Both the position numbers and the translations under genes were made by a program. Source: JAJOKK01 sp965370555 (lineage in GTDB: Bacteria > Bipolaricaulota > Bipolaricaulia > UBA7950 > UBA9294). From it: a stretch of 64,000 bases of DNA. The DNA lies in NCBI GenBank assembly GCA_965370555.1, contig CBDUVB010000006.1, forward strand, positions 6,875 to 70,874, given 5' to 3'. This document shows, in pieces, positions 41,314-50,798 of this stretch (the first letter of the stretch is position 1; every line of letters starts with the position of its first letter). Under the pieces are notes generated by a model that saw only the letters and a program-made list of their open reading frames with translations, was not told where the DNA came from and did not search any database.

Positions 41314-42573
41314 ATGTTAAAGCGGGTACTAACTTTTCTGGTAGTAGTTTCACTGATTAGTGTTGTTGGTCTGTTGGGGGTTTCCCAACAGAAAGTAACA
41401 ATGGCAGTGCTTTGGACCGGCGCTGAACTCGAGGCATTCGAGAAGACGCTGATCCCGTTCGAGCAAGATTCAGGGATCGATGTCGTTGTCGAGAGCGTGG
41501 GCCGAGATTTGCCGGCAGTCCTCGTCACGCGACTGGCGGCCGGGAACCCTCCAGATGTAGCTGGCCTTCCCAATCCCGGCCAGATGAAGGAATTTGCTGA
41601 GCAGGGCGCGCTGGTCGCGCTGGATGATCTCGCGAATCTGGCTGATCAACCGGCAGCATTCGTTGACCTGGGTACGGTGGACGACCACGTCTATGGTCTG
41701 TTTATCGCGGCCGACTTCAAGAGCCTGATTTGGTACAACACCAAACAGTTCGCAGCGCGGGGATATGCAGTGCCGACGAGTTGGCCCGGACTTATCGACC
41801 TCAGCAATAAGATAGTTGCCGACGGCGGAACGCCTTGGGCGATTGGTCTGGAGAGCGGTGCCGCCAGTGGCTGGACAGGGACGGACTGGATCGAGGACAT
41901 CATGCTTCGAACCGCTGGACCGGATCTCTACGATAAGTGGGTCAATCACGAGATCCCGTGGACCCATCCAGCGGTGAAGAAGGCGTTTGAGTACTTCGGA
42001 CAGATCGTAAACGCGCCGGGATACGTCTACGGCGGAGCAACCGGAGCGCTGACAATCTTCTTCGGCGATTCGCCTGCAGCGATGTTCACCGATCCCCCAG
42101 GTGCCTACATGCATCGTCAGGCGTCATTCATCCAGAGCTTCATGCTCGCTGCGAATCCTGATCTAGTGGCGGTGGAGGATTACAACGCATTCGTGTTCCC
42201 GCCTATTTCACCGGTGGTCGGCAATCCGCTTCTGGGATCCGGCGACCTAGTTGGTGTATTCAATGACACCCCGGAGGCGAAGGCTCTGGCCAATTACCTT
42301 GCGTCTGCAGAGGCACAAGCAATCTTCTGTGGTGAGCTTGGAAAGATCGGAGTCAACAAGAACGTCGATCCATCCATCTACCCAGACCCGATTACTGCGT
42401 GGGCTGCAAGTACGATTGCCGAAGCGGAGACGTTCCGTTTCGACGCGTCGGACCTGATGCCTGCAGCCGTCGGCGCTGGAACGTTCTGGTCGGGAGTTCT
42501 CGATTACATCAGCGGCATTCCGCTTGACACGGTGCTGGAAGCGATCGAGGCAAGCGCCGTCGACGCTTACTAA
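41314..42573 (+). CDS. Alpha-glucoside-type ABC substrate-binding protein
   Basis: The 419-residue protein has an N-terminal signal peptide (LTFLVVVSLISVVGLLGVSQ) without a clear lipobox, then a family-1 binding-protein fold (VLWTGAELEAFEKTLIPFEQ; IAADFKSLIWYNTKQFAARG; FVFPPISPVVGNPLLGSGDL). It resembles AglE-type proteins of alpha-glucoside importers. AAGGAGG precedes the ATG. It is followed by two permeases, a glycosidase, a TreT-like enzyme and GalT, so trehalose or another alpha-glucoside is a plausible ligand. Confidence 0.9.
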   Translation: MLKRVLTFLVVVSLISVVGLLGVSQQKVTMAVLWTGAELEAFEKTLIPFEQDSGIDVVVESVGRDLPAVLVTRLAAGNPPDVAGLPNPGQMKEFAEQGALVALDDLANLADQPAAFVDLGTVDDHVYGLFIAADFKSLIWYNTKQFAARGYAVPTSWPGLIDLSNKIVADGGTPWAIGLESGAASGWTGTDWIEDIMLRTAGPDLYDKWVNHEIPWTHPAVKKAFEYFGQIVNAPGYVYGGATGALTIFFGDSPAAMFTDPPGAYMHRQASFIQSFMLAANPDLVAVEDYNAFVFPPISPVVGNPLLGSGDLVGVFNDTPEAKALANYLASAEAQAIFCGELGKIGVNKNVDPSIYPDPITAWAASTIAEAETFRFDASDLMPAAVGAGTFWSGVLDYISGIPLDTVLEAIEASAVDAY

Positions 42574-42594
42574 GCGTAAACAAGAGACAATCGC

Positions 42595-42635
42595 CCGTCT
42601 GGGGGCACTTCAGCGTGTCCTCAGACGGCTTCTTT
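42595..42635 (+). other. Hairpin/attenuator between binding-protein and permease genes
   Basis: CCGTCTGGGGGCAC (42595-42608) pairs with GTGTCCTCAGACGG (42615-42628) over 14 bp including GU pairs, with a 6-base loop, followed by CTTCTTT. It is positioned like the hairpin at 34570 in the other importer operon. Confidence 0.82.
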
Positions 42636-42658
42636 AGAAATACGAGGAGGCCTTGCTT

Positions 42659-43540
42659 TTGCGCACCGGACGGTTGCAACCCTGGTTATTCATCGCTCCC
42701 GCACTTCTTTTGGTCACCTTTTTCCTCGTCTATCCCTCGATCCATACGACGGTCTTATCCTTCTTTGGAAGGCCGTACAGCGCGCGCGCAGAGGGATTTA
42801 TCGGACTTCAGAACTACGAACACTTTTTCACCGATAAGAACATGCTCACCGCCTTTCGCAACAACGCTCTGTGGGTCGTTATCCTTACCACATTTACCGT
42901 CTCCTTCGGCCTCATCTTTGCCGTCCTCCTCGATCGTGTCCGCTACGAGAAGATCATCAAGTCAATAGTCTTCATCCCAATGGCGATCTCTATGGTCGGC
43001 GCCAGTGTAATCTGGAAGTTTGTTTATGCCTTCAGGCCCGCCGGGGCCGCACAGGTCGGCCTCTTTAACGCAATCGTGACCGCCTTTGGGGGAGAGCCCC
43101 TCGGATGGTTGATCGAACGACCATGGATCAATAATCTGTGTTTGATCCTCGTTGGAATATGGATCTGGACTGGATTCTGCATGGTTATCCTATCAGCAGC
43201 GTACAAGAGCATCCCCAAGGAACTACTGGAGGCAGCACGAATCGACGGAGCTACCGAGTGGCAAGTCTTCTGGAGGGTGATCCTTCCTCTTCTGAAACCG
43301 ACCGTGGCTGTTGTTACCACCACCATGGTGGTCTTCGTCCTCAAGATCTTCGATATCGTCTACGTAATGACAAACGGGAACTTTTCTACCGAAGTCGTCG
43401 CAAATCGCATGTACAAAGAGATGTTCAGCTTCTTCCGCTACGGTCGGGCGAGCGCAATCGCGGTAATCCTGCTGTTACTCATCATCCCGGTAATGTTGTT
43501 TAACATACGGCGGTTCAGGGAACAGGAGGCGATCCGATGA
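42659..43540 (+). CDS. Alpha-glucoside ABC transporter permease, MalF/AglF type
   Basis: The 293-residue inner-membrane protein has six or so helices and the EAA loop EAARIDGATEWQVFWRVILP. TTG 42659 is eight bases after GAGGAGG; TTG 42653 has only two bases of spacing. It overlaps the next permease by 4 bases. With the MalG-type partner and the upstream binding protein it forms a CUT1 importer lacking a local ATPase. Confidence 0.92.
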   Translation: MRTGRLQPWLFIAPALLLVTFFLVYPSIHTTVLSFFGRPYSARAEGFIGLQNYEHFFTDKNMLTAFRNNALWVVILTTFTVSFGLIFAVLLDRVRYEKIIKSIVFIPMAISMVGASVIWKFVYAFRPAGAAQVGLFNAIVTAFGGEPLGWLIERPWINNLCLILVGIWIWTGFCMVILSAAYKSIPKELLEAARIDGATEWQVFWRVILPLLKPTVAVVTTTMVVFVLKIFDIVYVMTNGNFSTEVVANRMYKEMFSFFRYGRASAIAVILLLLIIPVMLFNIRRFREQEAIR

Positions 43541-44397
43541 TGGAAAGACTGGTGAAGACCCTCTCCCGCGGGCCGCTGCATATCGTGATCATCGTTCTCG
43601 CACTCGCATGGATGCTCCCCACTGCCGGCCTGCTAATCACCTCATTCCGGACACCGCAGGACATCGCTCACTCCGGATGGTGGACCGTTCTTGAGCACCC
43701 GTTCAACTTCACTCAATACACGCTGCAGAACTACGAGACAGTCATCACGAAAAACGGAATGGGGCAGGCCTTCCTCAACAGCCTCGCAATCAGCATCCCG
43801 GGAACACTTATCCCTGTAATGATTGCCGCCTTCGCAGCATATGCATTCGCCTGGATGAAGTTCCCTGGAAGGCAGACCCTCTTCATCATCGTAGTCGCAC
43901 TATTGGTGGTCCCATTACAGATGACTTTCATCCCTATTTTGCGGATTTTCCGGTTGTTACGCCTGGGTGGCACGTTCCCCGGGATCTGGTTAGCTCACAC
44001 CGGGTACGGTCTACCATTCACCGTTTACCTCTTACACAACTTCATCGGAGGATTGCCCAGCGAACTCTTCGACTCTGCGTCCATCGATGGGGCCTCACCA
44101 TTACAAACCTTCTTCCGGCTTGTGTTGCCGCTTTCGGTCCCAGCAATCGCCTCAGTCGTCATCTTCCAGTTTCTGTGGGTGTGGAACGACCTCTTGGTCT
44201 CATTGATGTACTTAGGAGGAACACCGAATGTGGCCCCGGTAACGCTGAAGGTAGCAAACTTGGTCGGCTCACGCGGTCAAGACTGGGAACTCCTCACCGC
44301 TGCTGCGTTTATATCCATGGCACTGCCACTTGTCGTCTTCTTCTCCCTGCAACGCTACTTCGTACGCGGAATCCTCGCGGGGTCGGTCAAGGGATGA
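43537..44397 (+). CDS. Alpha-glucoside ABC transporter permease, MalG/AglG type
   Basis: The 286-residue inner-membrane protein carries the EAA loop DSASIDGASPLQTFFRLVLP and ends FVRGILAGSVKG, typical of MalG-type permeases. The start overlaps the upstream stop (ATGA), and its own stop overlaps the glycosidase start the same way, indicating one transcript with coupled translation. A second in-frame ATG is at 43540. Confidence 0.93.
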   Translation: MMERLVKTLSRGPLHIVIIVLALAWMLPTAGLLITSFRTPQDIAHSGWWTVLEHPFNFTQYTLQNYETVITKNGMGQAFLNSLAISIPGTLIPVMIAAFAAYAFAWMKFPGRQTLFIIVVALLVVPLQMTFIPILRIFRLLRLGGTFPGIWLAHTGYGLPFTVYLLHNFIGGLPSELFDSASIDGASPLQTFFRLVLPLSVPAIASVVIFQFLWVWNDLLVSLMYLGGTPNVAPVTLKVANLVGSRGQDWELLTAAAFISMALPLVVFFSLQRYFVRGILAGSVKG

Positions 44398-45599
44398 ACG
44401 TCGTATCACCTGAGCTTCTCCACCATTTGGAAAGGCTACAACAGGAAAGCAAGGCTGGGTTCGATTCACTTCGTATCCGCATCCCTATCGATGGGAACTC
44501 CCTCTCTCTCTATCACGCGGGAAAGAAGGGCGATAAAGTGCGCTTTGGCCTGTTTGGGCGAGATCTATTAACTACATCTCTGATGGTACAAGAAACACAG
44601 ATGATGCAAGAGACGATCCACTTTGTCTGTGCAACCCTGGGGAGAAAGTTAGATCCAGTGACCGGGGAAGAGCCGGGACGCGGAATCCACGAGTTCTCCT
44701 CTTTTATGATGCGAGGACGTCTCACCCACTACAACGCCGCGGAAGTGAGCCTGCTCCTCCTGATCGTAGCGGCGAAGTACTGGTTGATAACAGCGGATGA
44801 TGCGTTTATACGAGAAGAAGAACAGGGGCTCATCGCGGCGATGACGTATCTTCGCGCCCATATGCACGATGGACTCTTCCTAGAAGACCCACAGCGTTGC
44901 GGTGCGGAGCGTTACGCCCTGCGTGCAACTTACTGGAAGGACTCCACCCTTCCTGGACACACGGACCCGGAGTATCCCGTCGCCTACACACTGGTGCAGG
45001 CAGAAGCCGTCGCTGCGTTGCGGGCAGCGGCCAAACTCGCGGAACCACTAAGCATATCCGATCAAGCCGAGGAATTGCGCATCATGGCAGATAAGGCGAC
45101 AGAACACCTATTCACCGATCTCTGGGACGAGGAGGCAAACTATCCGTTGCTCGCCAGAGGTAGAACGGGAAAGATTCATGGAATATCCTCCGATGCACTG
45201 CACATGCTAGCGTACTTACAGAAAGAAGCTGTCCCCCCCGAAAAAATTGCGGGGATTGTCAAAGGAGCACGTCAGCTTACGACACCGTACGGGTATCGAA
45301 CCTACGCACCAGGGCAAATCGACTACTTACCAACTGCCTATCACCTCGGGGCGATCTGGCCATTTGAGCAAGTATTCATTGCGCGAGGCGCCATCGTGCA
45401 CGAACTCCCGGAAATCTTCGGAATTGCGTTACGGACAATAGATGCGTTAGAGGAGTTCGGTTTTGCTGAACTCTATTACTGGGATGAGAAGAGCGGTCTT
45501 GGTAAAACCGAGGCGGCCGAGGCCGAGGGGTGTGATCTTCAACTGTGGTCACTCGCCGTGCCTGGAGCGTTTTCGCACCTCTTGACCAATGGGGCATGA
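44394..45599 (+). CDS. (alpha/alpha)6-barrel glycoside hydrolase, GH63/amylo-glucosidase-like
   Basis: The 401-residue protein has the repeated helical segments of (alpha/alpha)6 glycosidases, with GRDLLTTSLM near residue 50, YWKDS near 183, YGYRTYAPGQIDYLPTAYHL and GAIWPFEQ near 310-325, and CDLQLWSLAVPG at the end. It resembles amylo-alpha-1,6-glucosidases and the GH63 mannosyl/glucosylglycerate hydrolases. No signal peptide is seen, so it acts on imported sugar or an intracellular solute. The ATG overlaps the permease stop (ATGA); the longer frame upstream is inside the permease. Substrate remains open. Confidence 0.78.
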   Translation: MNVVSPELLHHLERLQQESKAGFDSLRIRIPIDGNSLSLYHAGKKGDKVRFGLFGRDLLTTSLMVQETQMMQETIHFVCATLGRKLDPVTGEEPGRGIHEFSSFMMRGRLTHYNAAEVSLLLLIVAAKYWLITADDAFIREEEQGLIAAMTYLRAHMHDGLFLEDPQRCGAERYALRATYWKDSTLPGHTDPEYPVAYTLVQAEAVAALRAAAKLAEPLSISDQAEELRIMADKATEHLFTDLWDEEANYPLLARGRTGKIHGISSDALHMLAYLQKEAVPPEKIAGIVKGARQLTTPYGYRTYAPGQIDYLPTAYHLGAIWPFEQVFIARGAIVHELPEIFGIALRTIDALEEFGFAELYYWDEKSGLGKTEAAEAEGCDLQLWSLAVPGAFSHLLTNGA

Positions 45600-45696
45600 T
45601 CGCGGAAGCTATAATCTTCGGAATTCGCACTGAGGGCGCTTGCAAGAAAGAAACAGATAAGAGGATTTGAGCAAGATCACCAACCAAGGAGAGGGA

Positions 45697-46890
45697 ATGA
45701 GGCTAGAAGACTACATCGAAATCATCGGAGAAGAAACCATTGCCCAGATACATGCAGCGGCCCAGCCATTGAGTGAGCAGAGCGTCCTACATATAAACGC
45801 CACTTATCACGGGGGCGGTGTAGCGGAGATGCTGCGAACGATCGTTCCATTGATGAACGAGATGGGGTTGGATGCAGACTGGAGCTTGTTGTACGGCGAA
45901 CCAGAACTCTTTCGCACGACTAAGAAGATTCACAATGGGATACAGGGCGAAAAGGTGGAATTAACGCAAGAAGAGCTGACAACGTACTTCTCCGTGAACG
46001 AGATGTTCGCCCGTTATACCCCGATCTTTCACGATGCGGTAATCGTTCATGATCCTCAGCCGCTCCCCATGCTCCAGTACCGAAAGAAAAGCCGCCCATG
46101 GATCTGGCGTTGCCATATAGACCCCTCCACTCCCAATAAAGAGGTCTGGGAGACCCTGAAGCCTCTCATCGCACGTTATGATGCGATGATTGTCTCCTCA
46201 GAATCGTTCAAGAAACCCGAGCTTTCGATACCTACTTACATCATCCCTCCTGCTATCGATCCGTTCTCCCTGATTAATCAAGACCTCTCACCCGATGAAG
46301 TAAAAGGGAAACTCGCCGAATACGATATTCCACAGGATAAACCGCTCATCGTCCAGGTCTCCCGATTCGATAAGTGGAAGGATCCTCTGGGAGTGATCGA
46401 AGTCTTCCGGCGGGTACGCAAGGAGACCGATTGCAGACTCGTGATGCTGGGGAACATGGCATCCGACGATCCGGAAGGACCGCAGATCCACGCCGAAGTC
46501 ACAGCGCAAGCAGGGAAACTCGATGGGGTACAACTGATTACCCAATCCGACCCGCTTCTAGTAAATGCCCTCCAGCGCAGTGCGGCGGTAGTGGTACAGC
46601 TCTCCAGGAAGGAGGGGTTTGGATTGACCGTCTCCGAAGCGCTCTGGAAGGGTACCCCAGTCGTGGCGACGAGAGTGGGTGGAATTCCGTTGCAGATCGA
46701 GGACGGCCGTACCGGGTTCCTGGCCGACTACGCAGATTACGGCACGATCGCCGAGCGGGTACTGCGCATCCTGAACGACCCGGAACTCGGCGACAAGCTC
46801 GGCCGGGAGGGAAAGGAACAAGTGCGAAAGAATTTCTTGATGCCCCGTCTCCTCCAAGATTGGCTGAAGGTCCTCGCGCAGGTGCGATAG
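45697..46890 (+). CDS. treT: TreT-type trehalose synthase (glycosyltransferring), GT4
   Basis: The 397-residue GT-B enzyme matches TreT: INATYHGGGVAEMLRTIVPL near residue 35, HDPQPLPMLQ, RCHIDPSTPN, and QLSRKEGFGLTVSEALWKGT with the E-x7-E motif. TreT reversibly joins NDP-glucose and glucose to trehalose; in archaeal and Thermotoga examples it sits beside a trehalose importer and may act in breakdown. I chose ATG 45697 for its AAGGAGAGGGA site over TTG 45667. It follows the glycosidase by 97 bases and precedes GalT by 24. Confidence 0.88.
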   Translation: MRLEDYIEIIGEETIAQIHAAAQPLSEQSVLHINATYHGGGVAEMLRTIVPLMNEMGLDADWSLLYGEPELFRTTKKIHNGIQGEKVELTQEELTTYFSVNEMFARYTPIFHDAVIVHDPQPLPMLQYRKKSRPWIWRCHIDPSTPNKEVWETLKPLIARYDAMIVSSESFKKPELSIPTYIIPPAIDPFSLINQDLSPDEVKGKLAEYDIPQDKPLIVQVSRFDKWKDPLGVIEVFRRVRKETDCRLVMLGNMASDDPEGPQIHAEVTAQAGKLDGVQLITQSDPLLVNALQRSAAVVVQLSRKEGFGLTVSEALWKGTPVVATRVGGIPLQIEDGRTGFLADYADYGTIAERVLRILNDPELGDKLGREGKEQVRKNFLMPRLLQDWLKVLAQVR

Positions 46891-46914
46891 GACAGTGGAA
46901 GGAAGAGAGCTATC

Positions 46915-47940
46915 GTGCCAAAGCTGAGACAAGATCTGATGACTGGTCGATGGGCCATAATCGCCCCGGAACGGGGCAAACGACCATCGGACTACCTGAG
47001 TAAGGAAGAGGGGTCCGAGGAGCGGACCCCTGAGAACTGCCCATTTTGCCCTGGCAACGAACACATGACCCCACCCGAGATCTACCGTCTAAACGGAGAA
47101 GACGGACGCTGGCGGGTGCGGGTGGTCCCAAACAAGTTCCCCGCGTTGCAAGATTACCCGCAACTTGACCACGCCACACAAGGCAAAGTCTTCGAAAGCA
47201 TGAACGGTGTCGGAGCCCACGAAGTGGTGATCGATTCTCCAGAGCACACAAGGGATATCCCCGACCTCCCGCTCGACCAGATCGAGGCGATCATCGACAC
47301 CCACATCCTGCGGTTAAAAGATCTCATGTCAAATAGCTCCCACCATTACGTCCTCCTGTTCAAGAACCACGGGAAGGCGGCCGGCGCATCGCTTGCTCAC
47401 CCGCACTCCCAGATCATCGCTACCCCGCTCGTCCCAAGCGAGGTCCAAGCACGGCTACAGTCATCAAAAGTCCACTACAAAGAGCACAATCGTTGTCTCC
47501 TCTGTGATCTCACTGCAGAGGAACTCCGCGTTGGGGAACGGATCATCGAAGAGGCCAACGGCTATGTGGTAGTCGCCCCATACGCGTCGCGTTTTCCATT
47601 CGAGATGCGAATCTCGCCCCGGGTTCATGCGCACGATTTCACCACGCTCAGCAAAGATGAGAGACAGGGTTTGGCGCAGCTACTCCAACGAACACTGGCC
47701 CGGTTAAAAGGCCTTCTCAACGATCCACCATACAACATCATCCTACAAACCGCGCCAAACCCCGTCCTAATGGAAGAGCAGTCGTGCGCACAGATTTCCT
47801 TGGCTGATTACTACCACTGGCACATCGAGATCATCCCCCGCTTAACCACGATGGCCGGGTTCGAGTGGGGGAGTGGCGCCTTCATCAACCCTACCCCTCC
47901 CGAGGCGGCAGCCCGTTACCTGCGAGAGATCGAGGTGTGA
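46915..47940 (+). CDS. galT: GalT-like nucleotidyltransferase (UDP/ADP-glucose-hexose-1-phosphate type)
   Basis: The 341-residue protein has GalT family layout: CPFCPGNE near residue 41 (two-Cys zinc site), NKFPAL, and the active-site HPHSQ with H162 and catalytic H164. The classical enzyme has HPHGQ; the HPHSQ form occurs in some thermophile GalT proteins and ADP-glucose phosphorylases. A second Cys pair (CLLCDL) lies near 193. GTG start follows GGAAGG. Next to TreT it may convert the NDP-glucose released from trehalose, or act in galactose metabolism. Confidence 0.88.
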   Translation: MPKLRQDLMTGRWAIIAPERGKRPSDYLSKEEGSEERTPENCPFCPGNEHMTPPEIYRLNGEDGRWRVRVVPNKFPALQDYPQLDHATQGKVFESMNGVGAHEVVIDSPEHTRDIPDLPLDQIEAIIDTHILRLKDLMSNSSHHYVLLFKNHGKAAGASLAHPHSQIIATPLVPSEVQARLQSSKVHYKEHNRCLLCDLTAEELRVGERIIEEANGYVVVAPYASRFPFEMRISPRVHAHDFTTLSKDERQGLAQLLQRTLARLKGLLNDPPYNIILQTAPNPVLMEEQSCAQISLADYYHWHIEIIPRLTTMAGFEWGSGAFINPTPPEAAARYLREIEV

Positions 47941-48029
47941 ACGACAGACAGCCTTCTTAAGGAAGGAGTATCCCGTTCAGCAAAGTTCTCCTTCTCTCTG
48001 TCCATCAAGCTCTGTTCTACAACGATTTC

Positions 48030-48061
48030 GATGCCTCCTCACTCTGGTGGAGTGAGGCATC
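48030..48061. terminator. Possible shared terminator between convergent genes
   Basis: CTCACT (48038-48043) pairs with AGTGAG (48051-48056), extended by GATGC (48030-48034) and GCATC (48057-48061) across a 3-base bulge. T runs are weak on both strands. It overlaps the last codons of the minus-strand glycosyltransferase. Confidence 0.4.
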
Positions 48062-49178
48062 CCGCAAAGACCTCGAGGAGACGCAGGGTCGAGTGATTCG
48101 TGGAAAGGTCTTCGGCTGTTTCTAAACTACCTGCCTTGAGACGAGCGTAGAGTGCTTCGTCGTTTACAAGGTCGAGGGCGATCTGCGCGAATCCCTCTTC
48201 ATCCTCCGGCGCGAAGAAACCGTTCACCCCATCGCGCACGACATCGAGCACGCCCAACTCCCCAATCGCTACTACCGGTGTTCCCGCAGCCATCGATTCC
48301 ACCAGTACGAGCCCTTGGGTCTCGGTCTTAGAGGCAAAGAGGAAGAGGTTTGCCGCCTTATACAAGTCGATGAGTCGCGGATGATCGAGAAAACCGCTGA
48401 ATCGAACCGCTCCGGAGAGGCCGCTTGCCTCCACCTGTTCCTTCAGTTCCTCCCTTATCGGCCCATCTCCAGCCAGGATGAAGATCGCCCTTTCATCCTC
48501 ATCATGAATCCTCCCGAAGGCGCGCAACAGGAAGGGGAGGTTCTTCTCCATCGCCAAGCGTCCTGCATAGAGAAAGAGGGGAGCTGTTTCCGGGATCCAC
48601 AGTTCCTGGCGCGGATCCCAAACCGGCTCCTGCTGGAAGAGGGATAGCTTCACCCCAAAGGGGAAGACATGGATCGGTCGGTGCACCCCGTAGCTCAAAA
48701 GCTCCTCCTTGATTGAGGTCGACGGCGCGGTGATCACAGTGCAATGGTTACAAAAAGCAGCGATGATCTTCCCGGCCTCCCTCTCCGGAGGGCGCAGGGG
48801 ACGCGGGAGATAGTGCCGATCATCCATAAGGTGGGTGTGATAGGTATGAACGTGAGGGGTATGATAGCGTGTCGCTGCACCGACAGCGACAAGTCCCATG
48901 GAGAACGGCGTATGGCTGTGAAGGATATCCAAATTCTTCAAGCTTCGCATCGCTGCTCGGCTGTAGGGAATCGCAACGCGGCTCGCCTTATGGAAGGCGA
49001 ACTTCCCCGCTCGAAAGCGAAAGATACGCTCGTCATCATCGGTCGCTCCCTTGTACGCCGGCGCATAGACATACACCTCATGCCCGAGCCGTTCCAGATC
49101 CTCCTTCAACCAGTGGACCGTGGTCGTCACGCCGCTGATCTCCGGAAGGTACGCGTCCGAAAAAAGACCTATACGCAT
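48039..49178 (-). CDS. GT4 glycosyltransferase, diacylglycerol glucosyltransferase-like
   Basis: The 379-residue GT-B enzyme has IGLFSDAYLPEISGVTTTVH at the N-terminus, HSHTPFSMGLV, YHTHLMDDRHY, and the C-terminal donor site YAGRLAMEKNLPFLLRAF and SKTETQGLVLVESMAAGTPV (E-x7-E). It resembles monoglucosyldiacylglycerol synthases and mannosyltransferases and probably acts at the membrane face without its own helix. It overlaps the end of the amidohydrolase gene by 10 bases. Acceptor not determined. Confidence 0.85.
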   Translation of the reverse strand: MRIGLFSDAYLPEISGVTTTVHWLKEDLERLGHEVYVYAPAYKGATDDDERIFRFRAGKFAFHKASRVAIPYSRAAMRSLKNLDILHSHTPFSMGLVAVGAATRYHTPHVHTYHTHLMDDRHYLPRPLRPPEREAGKIIAAFCNHCTVITAPSTSIKEELLSYGVHRPIHVFPFGVKLSLFQQEPVWDPRQELWIPETAPLFLYAGRLAMEKNLPFLLRAFGRIHDEDERAIFILAGDGPIREELKEQVEASGLSGAVRFSGFLDHPRLIDLYKAANLFLFASKTETQGLVLVESMAAGTPVVAIGELGVLDVVRDGVNGFFAPEDEEGFAQIALDLVNDEALYARLKAGSLETAEDLSTNHSTLRLLEVFAGCLTPPE

Positions 49179-50695
49179 GATCCTACCTCTCGCTGATAGA
49201 CGATCTTTCCGGCGAGGAAGGTCATCTCCACATGAAGCTCGTTTATCCGCGCCGGGTCCTCGCGCGGGTCCTTATCGAGGACGACAAGGTCGGCGAGCAT
49301 CCCCGTCTCGATCCGTCCCTTCTCCTCCTCCTCGAAGGAGAGACGCGCGCCCTCCTCCGTGTAGCAACGTATCCCCTCCTCAAAACTAACCCGCTGGCTC
49401 TTGTGGGGGGCATTAACCGCCCAGTGAAGGCCGTACAAGGGGGATATCGGCATGGAGTCCGAGCCAAAGGCGAGAGGGAGTCCCTTTTCAAGGACGAGGT
49501 GGTGAGGATCGACCATAGAATCGCGCTCCTCACCCAACCTCTCCTGGTACATCTTCCCCTCCCCCGACCAGTTTCCCACGAAGTTCGGCTGCATGGAGAT
49601 GTTCAACCTCAACTCCCTGGCACGTTCGATCTGCGTGCGCGTGGGGAGTTCGAAGTGCTCGATGCGATGCCGTAGCTCGCGTGAGGTTCCGACAGTTGCG
49701 TGTGCGTCCAGGACCTGCTCGATCGCCCGACCGCCGATCGCATGGATCACTGTCTGCAGGCCGGTCCGCTCCGCTCGCTCGATGAAAGAAGCGAGATCCT
49801 GTGTGCGGTAGTTCAACGCACCGTTCTTCCCGGAATCGGTGTACGGCGCATAGAGAGCGGCGTTCCCCGCCCCGATCGACCCGTCGGCGAAGAGCTTCAC
49901 CCCCCCGAGCCGCAGCCACTCGTCGCCGAACCCACTCGTCATCCCGAGTGCCTCCAAAGGATCGAGGGCGGGGACCTCCGGGCAGAGGGTGACCCGCAGC
50001 CCGATCTTTCCCCTTTCGCGCATGTACGCGTGAAACCAGTCGAGTGAGAGCATGGTGTGAATCGAGGTGATCCCAAGTCGATGGGCATAGGATACGGCCG
50101 CGTGCAGCGCAGCGCGCAGGGTCTCCTCATCCGGAGAGATGGACCGCAGGAGATCGAATGCGGCCTTCTCCCGCACTAACCCGCATTCCTCATCGATCTC
50201 ACGTCGATCTATCGAAGGAGGGATCCGTTCCAGGGCGACTGTGTTGGCAACGAGGAGATGTCCGTCCAGGCGGATGGCGATGAGCGGACTATCCGGGGCA
50301 AGGCGGTCGAGTTCCTCCCGGCTCAAGAAATGGTGATCATGCCACGTGCTCTCGTCCCAGCCGCGGCCGACGACCCACTCCCCAGCCCCGCGTTCCCGTA
50401 CCGCCCCGGCAAGCTGGGCAAAGACCTCTTCTCTCGATAGGCCGGAGAGATCGATGTGAAGGCCGATCCTCGCAAGGCCTGTCTGCAAGAAGTGAGTGTG
50501 CGAATCGATGAACCCCGGAAGGACGGCTTGGCCTGCCAAATCGATGATCCGCGTCGTATCGCAAGAGGAAAAGAGAACCTCCTCCTCGGGCCCAACAGCA
50601 AGGATCCTCCCACGCCCCATGGCGACCGAATCCGCACCCGGAACCGTAGGGAATACACCCTTCGTTAAGATCGTCTCTACCCTACTCGCTGACAT
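49169..50695 (-). CDS. Amidohydrolase-family protein (YtcJ/Amidohydro_3 type)
   Basis: The 508-residue metal-dependent hydrolase has the superfamily motifs GFIDSHTHF (HxH), the lysine/His-rich middle (GGVKLFADGSIG), IHAIGGRAIEQVL, RIEHFELP and the late Asp in FGSDSMPISP. It resembles secondary amidases/N-substituted formamide deformylases of the YtcJ group, whose substrates vary. I chose ATG 50695; the longer frame upstream lacks family similarity. The binding site is weak and touches the ATG, so the start is uncertain. Confidence 0.85.
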   Translation of the reverse strand: MSASRVETILTKGVFPTVPGADSVAMGRGRILAVGPEEEVLFSSCDTTRIIDLAGQAVLPGFIDSHTHFLQTGLARIGLHIDLSGLSREEVFAQLAGAVRERGAGEWVVGRGWDESTWHDHHFLSREELDRLAPDSPLIAIRLDGHLLVANTVALERIPPSIDRREIDEECGLVREKAAFDLLRSISPDEETLRAALHAAVSYAHRLGITSIHTMLSLDWFHAYMRERGKIGLRVTLCPEVPALDPLEALGMTSGFGDEWLRLGGVKLFADGSIGAGNAALYAPYTDSGKNGALNYRTQDLASFIERAERTGLQTVIHAIGGRAIEQVLDAHATVGTSRELRHRIEHFELPTRTQIERARELRLNISMQPNFVGNWSGEGKMYQERLGEERDSMVDPHHLVLEKGLPLAFGSDSMPISPLYGLHWAVNAPHKSQRVSFEEGIRCYTEEGARLSFEEEEKGRIETGMLADLVVLDKDPREDPARINELHVEMTFLAGKIVYQREVGSCV

Positions 50696-50798
50696 CCTTA
50701 ACAAGAATCTTAGTATGAAACACGATCGAGGACAACACAGAATAGACGAGTTGTCACGCGAAGCGGTGCGCGGTATCGTTACTGAGAAGGAGGTTTCA

